From Sphingobacteriales bacterium JAD_PAG50586_3 (GTDB taxonomy: Bacteria; Bacteroidota; Bacteroidia; CAMBQF01), in contig CP096135.1 of the NCBI GenBank assembly GCA_023213195.1, positions 1,568,616 to 1,632,615 of the forward strand: DNA of 64,000 nt, written 5' to 3'. Below, piece after piece: positions 25,854 to 36,800 of this stretch. The notes below the pieces were generated by a model. It had not been told where the DNA came from and made no database searches. It saw only the letters and a program-made list of their open reading frames with translations. The position numbers and the translations under genes are program-made. Each line of letters begins with the position of its first letter. Position 1 is the first letter of the stretch.

Positions 25854-26047
25854 TAGTTAAGGTTTTCAGGAGTTATACCATCTTTTTCTAAAGGCAATTC
25901 TTCCATTTCGTGTATGTACCCTTTGCGCAGAAAAAACACATAAGCGGTAACACCAAGAAAAAACAGAATAAAAATCATCATTGATACCAGTGGGTAAACC
26001 TCTATACCCACAATGGTTTCGGCGTATTGTTTTATAAACTTAAACAT
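25853..26047 (-). CDS. ccoQ: CcoQ-like small membrane subunit
   Basis: 64 residues: one hydrophobic helix (VSMMIFILFFLGVTAYVFF) followed by a charged tail with RKGYIHEMEELPLE. Size, single helix and position between ccoNO and ccoP fit CcoQ. It starts two bases beyond the ccoNO stop and overlaps the ccoP start by one base. Confidence 0.85.
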   Translation of the reverse strand: MFKFIKQYAETIVGIEVYPLVSMMIFILFFLGVTAYVFFLRKGYIHEMEELPLEKDGITPENLN

Positions 26048-26049
26048 GG

Positions 26050-28186
26050 TTACTTGGTGTTTAAAGTGGTGTCTTTTTTCTCGGCTTTTATATCAGTACC
26101 CAAGCGTTGCAGGTAAGCAATAAGGCCAATAATTTCCTCGTTGCCGTTTACAATAATCTTGTCTTTTGCTAAGGTTCTCTTTTATCTTGTTTGCCTGGGC
26201 TGTTAAGTCTTTATTGGCAACAGCATCGTAACCATCTGGGTAGGGTACACCCAGGGTTTGCATAGCGCGTATTTTGGCCGGGGTTGTAGTAGTATCTAAA
26301 ACATCATCAAACAACCATGGGTAGCGAGGCATAATAGAGCCCGGCGATGTTGATGTAGGATCGTACATGTGGTTAAAATGCCAGTTGTCGCCACGTTTTC
26401 CACCTTCGCGGTGCAAGTCGGGCCCGGTGCGTTTAGAACCCCATTGGAAAGGGTGGTCGTATATAAACTCACCGCCTTTAGAGTATTCGCCGTAACGTTC
26501 TGTTTCGCTTCTGAAAGGGCGTATCATTTGCGAGTGGCAGGTATAGCAACCTTCTCTTACATAAATGTCGCGTCCTTGCAATTCAAGCGGTGTATAAGGT
26601 TTTACACTGGCTATAGTTGGTATATTAGATTTGATTAAGAATGTTGGCATAAACTCTACTATGCCACCAATAAGTATTACAACTAAGGCCAATACTAACA
26701 GGGCAATAGGGCGACGTTCAACCCAACGGTGCCAGTAGCCATCGTCGTGTACTTTTTGGCCACGTAATGCAGGTGCTTCAGCAGCTTCGTTAGCAATAAG
26801 TTTGCCCGATGCAACGGTTTTCCAAAGGTTGTAAACCATTATCAGCGAACCAATAATAAACATGCTTCCGCCAATACCGCGCATCATGTACATTGGTTTT
26901 AATTGCTCTGTTATGTATAAAAAATTGGGGTATTTTAATACACCCTCAGGCGTAAATTCTTTTAGTATAAAGGCATTGGTAAAGCCCGCCCAGTACATTG
27001 GTATGGTATAGAATAATATACCCAGGGTGGCAATCCAAAAGTGCCAGTTGGCCAATTTAGTAGAGTGTAGTTTGGTGCCATACATTTTTGGTACCATCCA
27101 ATACAGCATACCAAAGGTTAACATACCATTCCAACCCAATGCACCAACGTGTACGTGGGCAATAATCCAATCGGTAAAATGGCCTATGGCGTTAAAGTTT
27201 TTAAGCGATAGCATAGGGCCTTCAAATGTTGCCATACCGTATGCGGTAATAGCAACAACCATAAATTTCAACACTACATCTTCACGCACTTTATCCCAAG
27301 CTCCGCGCAGTGTTAACAGGCCATTTATCATACCGCCCCAGGATGGGAAAATTAGCATTACAGAAAAAACTACACCTAATGATTGAGCCCAGTCTGGCAA
27401 AGCGGTGTATAATAAGTGGTGAGGGCCTGCCCAAATGTATAAGAAAATAAGTGCCCAAAAGTGGATGATAGAAAGGCGGTAAGAATATACAGGGCGCCCT
27501 GCTGCTTTAGGCACAAAATAATACATTAAACCCAAGTATGGTGTAGTTAAGAAAAATGCTACAGCGTTGTGGCCATACCACCATTGCACCAAGGCATCTT
27601 GAACGCCTGCATACCAAGAGTAGCTTTTAAACAGGCTTATAGGTAACTCAAAAGAGTTTACAAGGTGAAGCACAGCTACTGTTACAAATGTGGCTATATA
27701 AAACCAAATAGCAACATACAAATGCTGCACGCGGCGCTTTATAATAGTACCCACCATGTTAATGCCAAATACTACCCAAACAATGGTTATTAAAATATCA
27801 ATAGGCCACTCTAATTCGGCGTATTCTTTACCGGTAGTTAAGCCTAATGGAAGGGTTATGGCAGCTAATAGAATAATAAATTGCCAACCCCAAAAATTGA
27901 TTTTACTTAAAACATCATTAAACATTCGTGCTTTAAGCAGCCTTTGCAAAGAGTAATAAACCCCGGCAAAAATACCGTTGCCCACAAACGCAAAAATTAC
28001 CGCGTTGGTATGCAGTGGCCTAATGCGCCCAAACGTAGTAAAGGGCAGGTTAAAATTTAGTTGCGGGTAGTACATTTGGAAAGCCGCCAGCAAGCCTACC
28101 AGCATACCAATTACTCCCCAGAAAATCGATGCAAAGGCAAAATTTTTGACTATACGGTTATCGTACTCAAATTTCTCTAATTCCAT
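26050..28186 (-). CDS. ccoN: CcoNO fusion: cbb3 oxidase catalytic subunit plus monohaem CcoO (frameshifted at 3' end)
   Basis: Repaired length 711 residues. The first about 470 residues are CcoN, with twelve or more membrane helices and histidine ligands in RPLHTNAVIF, YGHNAVAFFL and HVHVGALGWNGM. The rest is CcoO, a membrane-anchored cytochrome c with CYTCHSQMIRPF near residue 547 and SIMPRYPWLF. N and O are fused, as in many Bacteroidota. The subunit reduces oxygen to water at high affinity and pumps protons. The frame breaks at CTAAGG (26169); restoring CCAGG gives ENLAKDKIIVNGNEEIIGLIAYLQRLGTD and a stop at 26050. Confidence 0.93.
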
Positions 28187-28188
28187 AA

Positions 28189-28362
28189 TTATAATTGTTT
28201 TTCAGTAGTTTCTGAATTGTTTTTTTCGTCTTCAAAAAGTATGCGCACCGATGGGGTATAATCATCTTCAAACTGGCCGCTTTTTACTGCCCATAGAAAG
28301 GCCGCTAAAAAGCCTATGGCTACTGTTACACTAACCCCTATTAATATGATTATCACGCTCAT
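28189..28362 (-). CDS. ccoS: CcoS small cbb3 maturation protein
   Basis: 57 residues, MSVIIILIGVSVTVAIGFLAAF at the start, then LWAVKSGQFEDDYTPSVRILFEDE, the CcoS signature (single helix, short acidic tail). It is two bases upstream of ccoNO on the same strand. CcoS is required for cofactor insertion into CcoN. It is below most ORF length cut-offs. Confidence 0.92.
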   Translation of the reverse strand: MSVIIILIGVSVTVAIGFLAAFLWAVKSGQFEDDYTPSVRILFEDEKNNSETTEKQL

Positions 28363-28438
28363 TTGTAACGGTTTTTTTACACTAGCAAAATTACCTTAGC
28401 GCAAAGGGGTATATAATGACGTGCATCAGCCACAAACA

Positions 28439-28450
28439 TGATATATATCA
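28439..28450 (-). promoter_or_regulatory. FNR-like box upstream of ccoS-ccoNO
   Basis: TGATATATATCA is a perfect palindrome of the form TGAT-N4-ATCA, the core of the Fnr site. It lies 77 bases upstream of the ccoS start, between ccoI and ccoS. The matching box before ccoI and the Crp/Fnr-domain gene next door make it a likely control site. Confidence 0.65.
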
Positions 28451-28480
28451 CGTTTTACAATATTTTAGAATGATTGGGTA

Positions 28481-30924
28481 TTACCTGTTGATAGTGCGGG
28501 AGAATATACTGGTGCCTAATACGGCAACAAGTATTGCACTAACCGATGCTATGGGCATTAAAATGGCTGCAACCAGCGGAGATAAAATTGCCTGTGCGCC
28601 AATAATTACACCTACAACATTATACGCGCCCGATACTAAAAGGGCGGTAATTATTATCCATTTTGATGCGTGGGCGTAACGTATAAAGCCCGGTATTTTG
28701 GCAAAAGAAGCGGCATCTAAAATGGCATCGCAAGCGGGAGAAAAGTTGTTTATATTGTCTGATACTGCTATGCCAACATTGCTTTGTTTTAATGCGCCTG
28801 CATCGTTTAAGCCATCGCCAATCATAAGCACACGCTTACCTTCTACCTGCAATGTTTTTATAATATTCAACTTATCGGTAGGGCTTTGGTTAAAATACAT
28901 TTTTACTTTATTGCCAAATATTGCTCTTAGCTCTTTTCGTTCATTTTCATTATCGCCGGATACAATGTATAGTTGGAATTTTTTGCCCAATGTTTTAGCA
29001 ATAGTTTCCAGCCCTGGCGATAATTGTTTTTTATGTTGAAGGTGCAAAGTGCCTGTCCGTTTATAGCAACATATACAGCTGAGTTGCCCGGGTTTTCATC
29101 GGTCTCTATGCCAATATAGGCAGCAGAGCCAATTGTAACTAAATTGCCGTTTACCTGCGCTGTAATGCCTTTGCCGGGCTGCTCTTTAAATTCAGATACA
29201 TCATAAAATGTATATCCTTTTAAATAATCGTTTATGATTTTGCTAAGCGGGTGGGCAGAGTGACGCACTACAGAGCGTATTAAATCAAAATCATCATCAG
29301 TAACACTTTTGCCTGTTAGTGGCAATATTTCTACACGCGCCTCGTGGCTTTGGGTTATAGTGCCTGTTTTGTCAAATACTACACAATCTACAGCCGACAG
29401 GTGCTCTAGTACCTGGGCATTTTTTAAGTAGAGTTTATTTTTACCTGCTATGCGCATAGCGTTGCCCAATGCAAAGGGAGATGTTAATGCTAAACCACAA
29501 GGACACGATATTATCAAAATTGCAATAAACGCATCCATGGCCTTGTGTACATTAGGCCACCAGTATGCCGCAGCACCAAAAGAAAATAGCAATATTAATA
29601 CAGTAAAGTACTGCCCTGCTTTATTTGCCAGTTTGGTTATACCTCCGTCTTCGTTGGTTTTATTAAAGGTTTCATCGTTCCACAAACGAGTTAAATAGCT
29701 TGCAGAAACCTCTTTCATTATTTTAAGCTCAATAGCAGGGCCTTGCTGGCGGCCACCGGCATATATGGTTTGGTTCGCCAGTTTATCATTAATGGTAGAT
29801 TCACCCGTAACAAAACTGTAATCTATATTGGCGTTGGGCGATAGGAGTAGGGCATCAGCCGGAATAACCTCGTGGTTGCGCACTACTATTATATCGCCAA
29901 TTTTAAGGGCTGATATAGGAACACTTTTTTCGTGCCCGTTTTTCTTAATCATTACCGATACAGGGAAGTATGATTTAAAATCCCGTTCGAACGATAGTGT
30001 TTGGTATGTTTTGCTTTGGAATGCACGGCCAATAAGCAGAAAGAATATAAGGCCACATAATGAGTCCATAAAGCCCGGGCCTACATGCCAAAGTATCTCG
30101 TAAACACTGCGTATAAATGTAATAGCTAAACCCAGCGATACCGGAAAATCTATATTAAGTACCCTTTGTTTAAGTCCATTATAGGCAGATAAAAAAATGT
30201 GCGATGCGCTGTAAAATACGGCGGGTAATGATAGGCCTAAACTTAGGTAGCTAAAGGTGCGCTGCAAATCGGTAGTAAGGTTTCCTTCGCCGGCAAAATA
30301 TTCAGGAAAACTAAGCATCATAACATTGCCTGCGCAAAAGCCTGCAACACCTACTTTGTACCAAAGTTCTTTACCGTTTTTCTTTATCTGTTTTTTCTCT
30401 AAATCGGCAATATCAATATGGGGCTCGTAGCCTACTGATGTTAATAGTTCTACAACCTTGCGCAGGCTAAGGTCTTCCTCGTTATAAGTAAGGCTTACGG
30501 TGCGCTTTAAAAAGTTTACCTGAGAGCGGATAAACCCTTTGTGCAGGCGGTGCATATTCTCTAACAGCCAAATGCACGATGTGCAATGTATACCGGGTAT
30601 AAAAAATGATACAGATGTTTGTTTACCATCAGTAAACTCTATAAGCTGCGCTTTGGTTTTTTCATCATCAAGATAGGCAAAGCGCCCTTCGTATATAGGC
30701 ACACGTTGGGTTACACCAGGTGCCGTACTGTTATTAAGGTCGTAATAGTTGCAAAGGTTGTTACTGTCTAAAATCTCGTAAACCGATTTGCACCCTTCGC
30801 AGCAAAAGTATTTATCGCCAGTAGCAATAGTGGTTGTTTTACACTCTTGCCCACAATGGTAGCACCACAGCTTTTGTTTACCATGGATACCGGGTTTTAC
30901 TTTTTCTTGCTCTGTAATAAACAC
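28481..30924 (-). CDS. ccoI: CcoI (FixI) copper-transporting P1B ATPase (frameshifted)
   Basis: Repaired length 814 residues. N-terminal cysteine-rich zinc-ribbon-like region (CYHCGQEC, CCEGCK), an HMA-type domain with GIHCTSCIWLLENMHRL (about 110), membrane helices, the ion-binding SCPCGLAL near 475, phosphorylation motif DKTGTIT near 520 and hinge GDGLNDAGALKQSN near 704. It exports copper for the cbb3 active site. A run of six T at 29027-29032 should be seven; this restores CTFNIKKQLSPGLETIAKTL. The gene is transcribed from its own Fnr-like promoter, just upstream of ccoS. Confidence 0.92.
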
Positions 30925-30959
30925 AGGGCAAATTTACCTTGGGTATATGGTATTAAAAA

Positions 30960-30971
30960 TGATGTATATCA
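30960..30971 (-). promoter_or_regulatory. FNR-like box upstream of ccoI
   Basis: TGATGTATATCA (TGAT-N4-ATCA), 36 bases upstream of the ccoI start codon and 19 bases beyond the stop of the Crp/Fnr-domain gene. It is the second such site in the locus. Confidence 0.65.
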
Positions 30972-30989
30972 GGTTTTGAAATGAAGAGT

Positions 30990-32046
30990 TTAGTTCTTCA
31001 ATTTTGCAAGTTTATCGTAGTTTAAAACCTTAATTGTACTACCCGATACTTCTATGTAGTTTTCTTCTTTAAAGTCGCTAAGGGTGCGTATTACAGTTTC
31101 AGTAGCAGTACCAACAAGGTTTGCTAAATCTTCGCGAGAAATTTGCATGCTAAATGTTTGCTCGCCTTCTTTTTTATACTTGTCTGATAGTTTTACCAAT
31201 GCCTGTGCAACCCTTTTGCGGACAGAGTTGTATGCCATTTCTAATAGCTGTTGCTCATTGTCTCGCAAATCGTGGGTTAGTATTTCTATAAACCTGCGCG
31301 ATACTTCTGCGTTTTTATAAAGCAAGTCAAAAAATTCTTCTTTGGGTATAAGGCAAATTTCAGAATCTTCCATTGCCGTGGCCGATGTTGTATATTGCTC
31401 TTCTTGTAATAAAGACAGGTAGCCAAAAAAATCACCCTCATTGTGCAGGCCTACAATCAGCTCTTTTCCAGAGTCGTTGCTTTGGTATGTTTTTACTTTG
31501 CCTTTGCTAACAAAGTATATCCCTTTGGGGTAGCTACCTTCGGTGTACACATATGCTTTCTTTTTATACTTTTTAACCTCGCGTTCAGCGGGTAGTTTTT
31601 GCAGTTGTTCTATACCTTTGGCGCTATTAATAAAATCGTTAAGTCCATCAATATCACGGGTAAATTCTTTTTTAGCGCATCGCTTTTTTCAATCGTGCGC
31701 TAATAGCATTTAATAGTTCCACATCGTCAAAGGGCTTGGTAATATAGTCGTCGGCGCCCATTTCCATACCCTTGCGCATATCGCTACGCTCTGCTTTTGC
31801 AGTTAAAAATATAAAAGGAATATTGGCTGTTTCTTTATTTTTACCTAACATTAAAAGCACTCCGTGCCCATTTAATTCGGGCATCATAATATCACAAATA
31901 ATAAGGTCGGGTAATTCTTTTTGCGCCAGTTCAACGCCAATTTTGCCGTTTTCGGCGGTTATAACTTTGTATTGAGCAAGCTGCAATATTTCAGCCGTGT
32001 TTTCGCGAACATCGGGGTTGTCTTCAATAATCAATATCTTTTTCAT
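30990..32046 (-). CDS. Response regulator fused to a Crp/Fnr-type DNA-binding protein (two frameshifts)
   Basis: Repaired length 352 residues. Residues 1-122 are a receiver domain with phosphoacceptor Asp52 (LIICDIMMPELNG) and DDYITKPF. A short linker (RLKKSDALKKEFTRDIDGLNDFINSA when repaired) leads to a cyclic-nucleotide-binding-type beta roll (YPKGIYFVSKGKVKTY, GDFFGYLSLL) and a Crp-family helix-turn-helix (ISREDLANLVGTATETVIRTL). Two A6 runs (31668-31673 and 31684-31689 on the plus strand) each need one more base; as given, the receiver stops early and the Crp part has no good start. It has no N-terminal iron-sulfur cysteines, so redox sensing must come from elsewhere, plausibly the kinase 3 bases upstream. 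Probable regulator of the cco promoters. Confidence 0.85.
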
Positions 32047-32048
32047 AA

Positions 32049-33254
32049 CTATTGAGGTATAATAATAGTAAATGTAGTGCCTTGGTTTTCTGCGCTTTCA
32101 AAATGGATGGAGCCATTCATAAGCTCTACATATTTGGTAACAATATTTAAGCCCAGGCCGGTGCCTTGTATATTGGTTGCATTGTGGCCTCTGAAAAAGC
32201 GTTCAAACAAATGTTTCTGGTCTTCTTTTGGTATGCCTATACCATTATCCTTTACAGCTACTTTAACAGTAGAATTTTGTACGTGGGTATTTACTTCTAT
32301 TGCCTTATCCTGCGGCGAAAATTTAATAGCGTTTGATATTAAATTGAATAGTATATTTTTTAGTAACTTATTGTCAATACTAGCATTGTCGCTGCCGGTA
32401 TGATTGTATAGCAAGGTCTGCCCTTTTTGCAGCATAACCTGCATTTCGGTTACTATATCACCTATAAATATTTTCAGGTTTGTGTTTTCCGGGTTGTTGT
32501 CAACCTTGCCTTCTTCTAACTTACTTACTGATAGAAAATCGTTTAGTATTTCGGTAAGGTTGTGTATAGAGGTTTTAATTTTACCGGCGTGCTTTTGCTG
32601 GTTTTCAATATCATTTAACTCGCCATATTTTGTTACCAAAGACAGTGACGACATCATAGTGGTAAGTGGGGTCCTAAACTCGTGCGATGCCATTGAAACA
32701 AACCTTGATTTTAGTTCATTCAGTTCCCGTTCTTTTTCAAGTGCATAATGCAGGTCTCGCTTGGTTTTTTCCAGTTCTGCAATGGCTTCTTCTAAAATCA
32801 ATGTCCGGTTTTTTACTTGCCGTTCTAATTCAGTAGAGTAATTTTTTAACTTTTCTTCGGCTTGTTTGCGCACAGATATATCAATAATAAAAGCAATTAC
32901 CCTGCGGCCTTTTTCGTTTACATAGGGGCTAAGGCTAATTTCTACAGGAAATTCTGTGCCGTCTTTTTTCAATGCATGCAAATCCATACCGGCGCCCATA
33001 GAGCGGGGGTGGGGGTGAACGTTGTATTTATCTCGGCTTGCAATATGGTTTTGCGCTAACCGGCGCGGAACTAATGTTTCAATTTTTTGTCCCAAAAGTT
33101 CGCCACTTTCGTAGCCAAATAGTTTTTCGGCACTGGGGTTTATGCGGATAATGGCCCCTGTTTCATCGGCTACCAATATGCCTTCGGTTGCGTATATAAA
33201 CAGGGCCTCTAAGCCTTCTTTGCTCTCCATGGTGTTATTTAAACCGGTGTTCAA
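32049..33254 (-). CDS. PAS domain sensor histidine kinase
   Basis: 401 residues, no membrane segment. PAS domain at about 12-135 (IYATEGILVADETGAIIRINPSAEKLFGY, FPVEISLSPYVNEKGRRVIAFIIDIS), a coiled coil (about 140-180), HisKA with SHEFRTPLTTMMSSL (about 191) and an HATPase domain with N, G1 and G2 boxes (NLISNAIKFS, DNGIGIPKEDQ, GTGLGLNIV). It lies directly upstream of the receiver-Crp fusion, so is its likely phosphodonor. The PAS domain may bind haem, flavin or nothing; the signal is not evident. Confidence 0.9.
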   Translation of the reverse strand: MNTGLNNTMESKEGLEALFIYATEGILVADETGAIIRINPSAEKLFGYESGELLGQKIETLVPRRLAQNHIASRDKYNVHPHPRSMGAGMDLHALKKDGTEFPVEISLSPYVNEKGRRVIAFIIDISVRKQAEEKLKNYSTELERQVKNRTLILEEAIAELEKTKRDLHYALEKERELNELKSRFVSMASHEFRTPLTTMMSSLSLVTKYGELNDIENQQKHAGKIKTSIHNLTEILNDFLSVSKLEEGKVDNNPENTNLKIFIGDIVTEMQVMLQKGQTLLYNHTGSDNASIDNKLLKNILFNLISNAIKFSPQDKAIEVNTHVQNSTVKVAVKDNGIGIPKEDQKHLFERFFRGHNATNIQGTGLGLNIVTKYVELMNGSIHFESAENQGTTFTIIIPQ

Positions 33255-33291
33255 AGCAAATGTAGCTAATAGGTTTTTAATAATAGAAAAT

Positions 33292-33666
33292 TTAGTTGTT
33301 GTGCATCAGGCTTAATGCTTCGCCTTGTTCGTTTTGTTCGGCTAGGGTCCAACCATCGGTAACCGTAGTTTCAAGCCACACCTTGCCCGATTTGCGAAAA
33401 ACCTGCACATTAAGTCCAAAAAGTGTTTTAAAATCCTGTTCTAGTTCGGCCACCGTTGTTTGCCCAGTAACCACCATGCTGCCCTCTTTTTGAATGGTGC
33501 GGCATTCTCCCAGGGTTTTGTTGTTAGACTTTATTTGCTTTTTAGCTGATGCACCACCTACGTTATGTGGCCTTGAAAAAAACTCAAGCCTCAGGTACGG
33601 AAACACGGTGTTGAATTCCTCCTGGATAGTGAAAATTTTTCTGCTATCGTTTATTATTATATTCAT
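33292..33666 (-). CDS. Small conserved hypothetical protein next to the kinase
   Basis: 124 residues, no signal peptide or membrane helix. An N-terminal half with YLRLEFFSRPH and a C-terminal half with TTVAELEQDFKTLFGLNVQVFRKSGKVWLETTVTDGWTLAEQN look like a small alpha/beta fold. It sits 37 bases upstream of the kinase on the same strand and probably shares its promoter. I do not recognise a function. Confidence 0.65.
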   Translation of the reverse strand: MNIIINDSRKIFTIQEEFNTVFPYLRLEFFSRPHNVGGASAKKQIKSNNKTLGECRTIQKEGSMVVTGQTTVAELEQDFKTLFGLNVQVFRKSGKVWLETTVTDGWTLAEQNEQGEALSLMHNN

Positions 33667-33798
33667 TAGCTAAGGTATACGGTGCTTTTTAGAATACCGA
33701 TAACAAAATTAATATGGACTGGCAGCTAAAATAATGAGGCTTGTCAGCCCGAAATATGACTTTTGTCAGTTTTGTCTAATTACTTGGGTTTTACATAC

Positions 33799-33835
33799 AA
33801 AAAAGCCCGAAACCATTACAGTTTCGGGCTTTTTT
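33799..33835. terminator. Bidirectional rho-independent terminator after the beta-helix gene
   Basis: GCCCGAAAC (33805-33813), 7-base loop, GTTTCGGGC (33821-33829), with A6 on one side and T6 on the other. On the minus strand it begins about 18 bases after the stop of the giant gene at 33853. Confidence 0.88.
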
Positions 33836-33852
33836 ATTATTAATACTTACAG

Positions 33853-36800
33853 TTATTTCGTTATAACCAGTTTTTGTATCGGCAGCACGCGTGTGCTAAG
33901 GTTAACACTAACAAAGTACTGACCTGCTGCAAGGCCGCTTACATCCATAGTGTAATTGTTAAAGCCCTTATCGGCATTTATTGTTTGCATGGTTACCACC
34001 TGACCAAAGCTATTGTAAATAGCCAGAGTACCTTTATCTGTGCCGGTTAGGTTAACGTTTACATGCAGCTCATTTTGTGCCGGGTTAGGGTATACGCTAA
34101 CAACATCAACAGGTCTGCTGCTGCAGGTAACCGCTACAGGGCTAAACGCTTCAAATACACCATTAAAATCGGTTTGCATTAGGCGGTAATAAGCAACACC
34201 ATCTACAGGGTTGTTATCTATAGCGGTATAAGTGCGTATAGTATTGCTGTTGCCTGCGCCTTCAACCACCGCAATGTTATCAAAGGTAACAAGGTCGGTA
34301 GAGCGTTGCACGGTAAAGTAATCGTTGTTTGTTTCGGTAGATGTTGACCAGCCAACATTTACAACGTTTCCATCGCATGTAGCGCCAAAGTTTATCAGCT
34401 CAATAGGTAGCGGGTTGTTGTTGCTATCATCATTTCCACCACCCCACCATGAGAACTTGGTAATGCCTTGGTACCATAACCGTGCGGGTATTGGTATTAT
34501 TAAACACCTGTCCGGCTAGTGCCAAATCCCACGAGTTGGTTGGCTTATTGTAACGTTGCATTTTTACTACAGAGCTTATACCAATTGTTGGGTCTTCTGC
34601 ATTGTGGAAAGAGAAAGTAACATCTGCATTGTAGCTACTTGGGCTAGCGCTACTTTCTAAATGCCAAAAGCGTTGAATAGCCTGTGCAGGATTAGCCACA
34701 CTGGTTACTTGTTCAGAACCTGTTGGCCAGTTGCCGCTGCTTACGTTTACCGATTTAAATGATGATACACCGGCAAAGCCTATGTTACCGCTGTTTAATC
34801 GCATGGTTAGCGGCATATACTCGCCGGCCGCATTACCTAACGGGAACACATAGTTAGTAGCCGTTGTGCTGCCAATATTCCACACAAGGCGTGCAGAACC
34901 AATTTGTGTTTCGCTCAACACATATCCGTTGCCAGAACGGGTAATGGCACTAGCAGAGTTGTTGTTTACCAGCATTAGTTTCTGGTTAAGGTCTAACACG
35001 CTGCTAGGGCTTAATACACCCGTGCTGTTTATAGCTACATTGCTTATTAAGCGCAATGTTGGTGCGTTGGCGCTGTTTATGGTAACGTTGTTAAAATCAA
35101 CCAGGCTGTTATCTACTTTAAACACCTGGCTTGTTGGGGTTGTAGCATTACCAAACTGGAATGTGCCGCCGGTAATGGTTTTAGTGCCACTACCCGATGT
35201 AATGCTTACATCGTAGCCGGTGCCTGCGTTAGCGCGTTCAAAAATAACAGAGCCCCCGCTTATATTTAGGTTTGCGTTGGCATCGGCAGTAAATACAGCA
35301 TTGCTGTTGGTGTTAACGCCCGCGGTGTTTAATGTAACCACACCACCGGTTTGGTTAAATGTGCCTGCTGTTAAAACTACCGTGTTGGCAATACCCAATG
35401 TGCCGGTTTCCATATTCACTGTTCCTGACGCGTTAATGCCGTTACCGGTAGCATCGCCACCATTAACATGCAATGTGCCGTTAGTTGATATTACAGTGCT
35501 TACAGAGCCCATATCTACCACAGTACCAACATCAACAACCAGTTGACCTTGTGTTATGGTTATCAGGTTGGCCACATCTACATCAGCCGTTGTGGTAACA
35601 GATGCCGCAGAGGTGCCTTTGTTTATGGTAAGGTTGTAGAATGGTTGCGGCGATGCAAAACCACCAATGTTGGTGTTTGTGCTACCGCGGAAGGTAACGG
35701 TGCTACTGTTTATGTTAAACGTACCGCTATTATTCCAGTCGCCATAAATATCAAGGTTGTTAGTGCCTGCAATACCTATAATACCACTAGCATTAATATT
35801 GATGTTTTGGCAAACACCGCCAACACCGTTAACCAATGGGTCAAAATTTGTTAACGCTTCGTTAGGTATTATAACATCAGTTGTAGCGGTTGGTATAGCA
35901 CCACTTAAACACCAGTTGGCCGCAGTAAACCAATCGGTACTAACAGAACCAACCCATGTGTTAGCAGACAGTATGGTAACATCTTTAGTAGCCACCGCGC
36001 TTGTGCAACCCGGGTTGCTTGCGGTAAAGGTTAAGGTAACAATACCGGCACCAATATCACCCGCGCTTGGGGTATAGGTAGGTGCCAATACGTTGGCGTC
36101 AGAGAAGGTACCCGTGCCGCTGGTTGTCCAGGTTATGGTACCGTAGTTAGATGCCGATGCGCCAGTAATAGTACCACCGGTATAGCAAATGCTTTGGTCG
36201 CCACCAGATAATGCACTAGGGGCAGGGTTAACCGTTACAGCCCTGTCTGTTGTTGCAGTGCCACAAATTGTAGTAGCTGTTGCACGTACGGTAAAGTTAC
36301 CCGTTACACTGCTTACAACACCCGTTGTAGAATTTATTGATGCTCCGGTACCACCTACTATAGAGTAGGTAACAGTACCTGCTGTAGTTGTAGCTGTGTA
36401 GGTATCTGTACCACCTAAACATATAGTAGTTGTACCCGCTGTAAATGTTGGGGCAACAGCGTTAGGTGTTACGTTAAGTGTAAATACAGATGATGTATCG
36501 TTAGGACAAGCACCGCCATTACCAACAATTACCCTGTAAGTGTTACCGCTTACAGATGTTGGAGAGTTGTTTACAGTAAGCCTGTTGGTGCCGTTGCCAC
36601 TGTATGGCGTAGTGCCTAAACCGGTTGTAGACCAGCCGCTGCCACTATTAACCTGCCAAGGTGTATACAAGGCTAGATCCGGTAGCTGTTACTTCAAAGA
36701 AGGTAGTACTGCCTTCGCAAACACTGTTTACAAGGCCCGATGGGCTTTCTGCAGTAATAGCTAAAGCAGGACTAACAGTTGTCTGTATGGCGGAGCTGGT

